64,000 nucleotides of DNA from Gymnothorax reevesii (Eukaryota > Chordata > Actinopteri > Anguilliformes > Muraenidae), in assembly GCA_029721435.1 (NCBI GenBank), contig CM056582.1:37840611-37904610 (forward strand), read 5' to 3'. The notes under the pieces are model-generated. The model was given only the letters and a program-made list of their open reading frames with translations, was not told the origin of the DNA and made no database searches. Numbering within the stretch: position 1 is the stretch's first letter; every line of letters begins with the position of its first letter. A program made the position numbers and the translations under genes. Of this stretch, positions 60,911 through 64,000 are shown piece after piece.

Positions 60911-63900
60911 ATCATAGAATTCCACAAAGGTTGGCCAGTATATACAAGCAGCATAGGTAGTTTCACTCAAGTCTGCCCACTCTTTGATGCAATTGTCAGT
61001 GCCCTTTTACTACAGTGTTTGAATTCTATGGATAGCTTAAGGGAGTGTCAGCAGACTTTTATAATACTATCTTGTATTCACTATTGTCACAATAGGGACT
61101 TTAAGCAAGGGCGGATTTTGCGACGGCTACGGCACCCGGATATAGATCTGCACTCCGCTGATCGAGACTGAAGCCGTTGTGCCGGCGTTCTTTGCCGTAG
61201 CAGGCTGATCTACCATGGGGAAAGAACCAATCTCACGTGGCCACTACAACGCTTGGTTCAGGAGATTGAAAATGTTTTCTATAATTGATTGTGACACACT
61301 AAACATTATGTGTTTCAGTGGACTTTTCACACAGACACAGGATACTGTGTAAATTTCGCTGAGTAAAACCATAGTGAACAATTTTCTGCTGCAGGCTATA
61401 TTCTCCCCTCATCCCAGCATGGCATACGGTACTTAATTTCTCTACCCTATAAACATCTATATTTACTCACATGTACATTAGTCTTTCTTCTACTGCTGTG
61501 CATGAAAAGTACACATATGATGTATATAAATGCATACTCCCATGCACTTTACCGTTCATTTACACTCTGATTAGATGTGTGCTTTAATTGTCAAACTTTA
61601 CGTCTTTTTAAAATTGAATTGTTCAAAGTAAAGTTTATTAAAAAGATGCACATTTCTTTTGGTTATGCTCTGTTCCTGTACTTGGCATAATGACAATAAA
61701 TTTGAATATTGTAATCAAATATTAACTGTTTCCCATTTCCCCTAAATCTATGACATCAACTCCTTTTGCTAGTGGGAGCAGAACAAATGAGCACTCACAC
61801 TGAATTAACTACTTTGCTGACAAACCCTGATTAAAATCCACTTTTGTTTAAAGTCTCTGCTGGATTTGACAGTGACAGCACCAGCACTTGAGACACTTTT
61901 TTCCAGGTGCCATAGGCATTGCAAAATCTGCCATTGTTGCTGGTCCAGACGAAATGCACAATTCCAACCATGAAGGGACTCGAACCCTCAGTCTTCTGAT
62001 CCGAAGTCAGACGCCTTATCCATTAGGCCACATGGTCATTGCATGACAAGATTGACTCCTAACAGTGAGCTGTGAGAACTGACAGCGGTTGATCAGTGCC
62101 ATGTCAAATAACCGCTGTCATGTTGAGTTAAACAGCCCTGTCATTGAAAAACTCTCATACTCAATCACTCTCCAGATCCAAACTCAGGTGTTTCGACCGT
62201 ATGGTCAGGCTGAGCAATGTTAGCCCCTTGACTGATGTTTGGTGAGTTTTTTTCTCAGATTTCAGTGTTAGTAACACCAGCAAGATGATATGAAAAAACA
62301 CCACCATCACACAACTATGCAAAGACTCAAGTCCTCAATCTTTTGATCCGGAGTCAGAAAGCTCCTCCATTAGGTGTCCTTTCATATTAGGTGACATCAT
62401 TGGGGTTGACTTATGTTATTCCCTTAAACAAAGCCTTGTGAGTGTTAGTTTCAAGTTTCTGTTGCAGAAACTGTGACCAAGTCGTGTTCACAAGTACCAG
62501 CTTAAAAGAAAGTTTTTGTCCGAGAAACAGCTGGCAAGTGACATTAAAAAGCACCAGCACTAAACAACCATGAATGGTCTCCAACTGTCAGTCTTAATAC
62601 TTGAGTCAACTAAATTATCCAATATTTGCCTGATGTATTAGTTCACATGCATGGTCAGGTTGAGTTTTGCTTGTCCCTTGACAGTGGTTTTGTGAGTTTT
62701 GTCAAGGTTCTTTCTAAAACCGCAGCCAGATAACATGAAAAACCACGACCAGAAGACACTTATGAAGGGACTCAGATCCTCAATGTTCTGGCTCAAAGTC
62801 AGAAACCTCACCTATTAGTTTGCTTTCATACATTACTACTACTATGTTACATTCAAAAGCTCTGTTATTGAACAAGGTATGCTCAATTACCTTATCCAAA
62901 ATCAGGTGCCCTGTGTATCGGACCGTAAAAAACAGCTTGCAAATGATATAAACACAAGTGTCAAACAAGCAAGAAGGGACTAAAGTCCTTCGTCTTCAGA
63001 TCCGTAGTCAGGAATTTCTCCATTAGGGGCCCTTCATATTAGGTAACATCATATGACTGAATTGCTTTATTGTCATGAAGAAAAGGTTCCAAGTTCTTTA
63101 ACTGCTTTCTTTTGACGAAACAGCTACCAGTTCATATTAACAAGCACCAACTTTAAAGAAAGTTTTTATGTAGGAAATACCGCAAGATACATTAACAAGC
63201 ACCCCCATGAAACACCCTTGAAGGTTCTCCAACAATCAATCCGAAGATCAGGGCCATGTTCTAATAGTGTTTTTTGTCACGGAAAGTGGCTAACTTCTAG
63301 AAAATGAGCTGGAAGTGTATACACGGCAGCCATGAGAAGTGTATTCCAGTTTTGTAAATGTAAAGAAAAGGTGCTTCAATGCTTCCTAACGTATCACCTT
63401 TGACATAGGGTACACGAAACCATTCTTCATAAAAACAAAGGTGATAACGCCATCCAGCCATTCAGTGTGGCTGAACCATTTAAAGTGACGACCATCCATA
63501 CGGGCAATCACAAAAAACAAAGGAACGTGATGGGCAAGAATGGCATGATCAAGTTGGCCAGTAAATGCATTGGATTGTCGTAGCAGCACGGTTGTCTTCC
63601 TTAGCCGTTTTGAATTCCCCTTTACACCTCTCCTTTACCTCATGACATTATCCGATTGTGGTTGAAGAAACGTTTATGGACATTAGAGCATATGACGTCA
63701 TTTTTTGTCTATTCAAATTCTGCAGCAAAGTTATATAACTTATCCTTTATATGCCATATGATTAGGTCACACGGTCAGGCTGAATTATACTAGTCCTTTA
63801 ATTGAAACCTCATGTTTTTTCAGGTTAATTTTTAAGAAACAGCTGTCTACTTTTAAAATGCACACGCGTTAAAGTATTGTTAAGGGTCTCTTTAATCTTC

Positions 63901-64000
63901 TGAACCAAGGACTGACACCTTATCCATTCGATCACACAGTCAGTTTCCATGATGTCAGCTCCATAGAATTAAAAACAGTAAAATGGACGATGTCATGGAG
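60911..64000. repeat. Monomer m22 (partial), long form cut by window end
   Basis: It contains t22, with the compensated acceptor pair, and a 4-nt insertion giving 'cacatgcatggtc' near 62650. Confidence 0.95.
61965..62037 (-). tRNA. tRNA-Arg(UCG), copy t22, compensated acceptor pair
   Basis: Acceptor pair C6-G67 is replaced on both strands by U6-A67 (GACCATG pairing with CATGGTT). The remainder is consensus. It looks fully functional. Confidence 0.95.

Larger units (their letters stand above)
1..64000. repeat. tRNA-Arg macrosatellite: tandem array of 3.17-kb and 1.81-kb monomers
   Basis: The same sequence recurs from end to end. Any landmark returns after 3165-3170 bp (long form) or 1809 bp (short form). 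All copies are head to tail with sparse substitutions. There are 21 complete monomers, a left partial and a right partial, and both edges lie outside the window. Each monomer carries one minus-strand tRNA-Arg locus. Small length differences are explained: 3165 comes from a 1-nt loss in the t13 tRNA, 3167 from an added G just upstream of t14-t16, and 3170 from a 4-nt insertion near 62650. The layout is that of a tandemly amplified tRNA locus. The Xenopus laevis 3.18-kb tDNA repeat is a known analogue, but it carries several different tRNAs, so this is not that repeat. Confidence 0.98.

Noticed and set aside
1..64000. Bacterial CRISPR array or prokaryotic repeat
   Set aside because: Monomers are kilobases long, with no short repeat-spacer pattern, no cas genes and no coding density. 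The tRNA is of the eukaryotic type without encoded CCA.

Overview
The whole window is one tandem DNA array from a eukaryotic nuclear genome, probably a vertebrate (fish or amphibian grade). It has no credible protein-coding gene and no bacterial or viral gene. The genes it carries are 22 head-to-tail tRNA-Arg(UCG) loci, all on the minus strand, one per repeat monomer. The tRNA body is the metazoan-type Arg(UCG) isodecoder with internal pol III boxes A and B. The vertebrate assignment rests on this tRNA and on a transposon-like tail ending in GACAATAAA; it is an inference.

Layout. I phase monomers at the motif ATCATAGAATTCC. m0 (1-1207) is the right part of a monomer cut by the window edge, m1-m21 are complete, and m22 runs off the right end. 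The long form (F) is about 3166 bp. The short form (S) is exactly 1809 bp and occurs five times (m3, m4, m6, m8, m10). S lacks a 1377-bp block, which is replaced by a 20-nt filler that forms a perfect palindrome with its left flank. m6-m11 form three S-F dimers of 4975 bp. Variants shared at a spacing of exactly 9498 bp (about 44.66-48.52 kb and 54.16-58.01 kb) show a trimeric higher-order repeat. Neither array edge is in the window.

Inside each F monomer, left to right: a 211-bp nested inverted repeat; a CpG-rich element whose minus strand has both ends and a middle segment resembling 5S rRNA; an AT-rich stretch ending like the 3' tail of an L2/CR1-type LINE; a unique stretch; the tRNA; a hairpin-forming repeat just 5' of the tRNA; then about nine decayed tRNA-Arg-like relics. 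The relics have the same orientation as the live gene and are separated by mutually related spacers. A roughly 455-bp unrelated segment with a short open frame interrupts this series. The modern unit therefore appears to be built from an older, shorter tRNA tandem array, of which one copy per monomer remains good.

State of the tRNA genes. Seven of the 22 are unchanged from the consensus (t2, t7, t9, t14, t15, t17, t21). Others carry tolerated, structure-restoring or wobble changes. Several are damaged in box B, the D stem, the anticodon stem or the T arm. One (t5) has a changed anticodon, UUG, and one (t22) has a compensated acceptor-stem base pair. Intact and decayed copies lie side by side, with local blocks of shared variants, as expected from unequal crossing-over and gene conversion.
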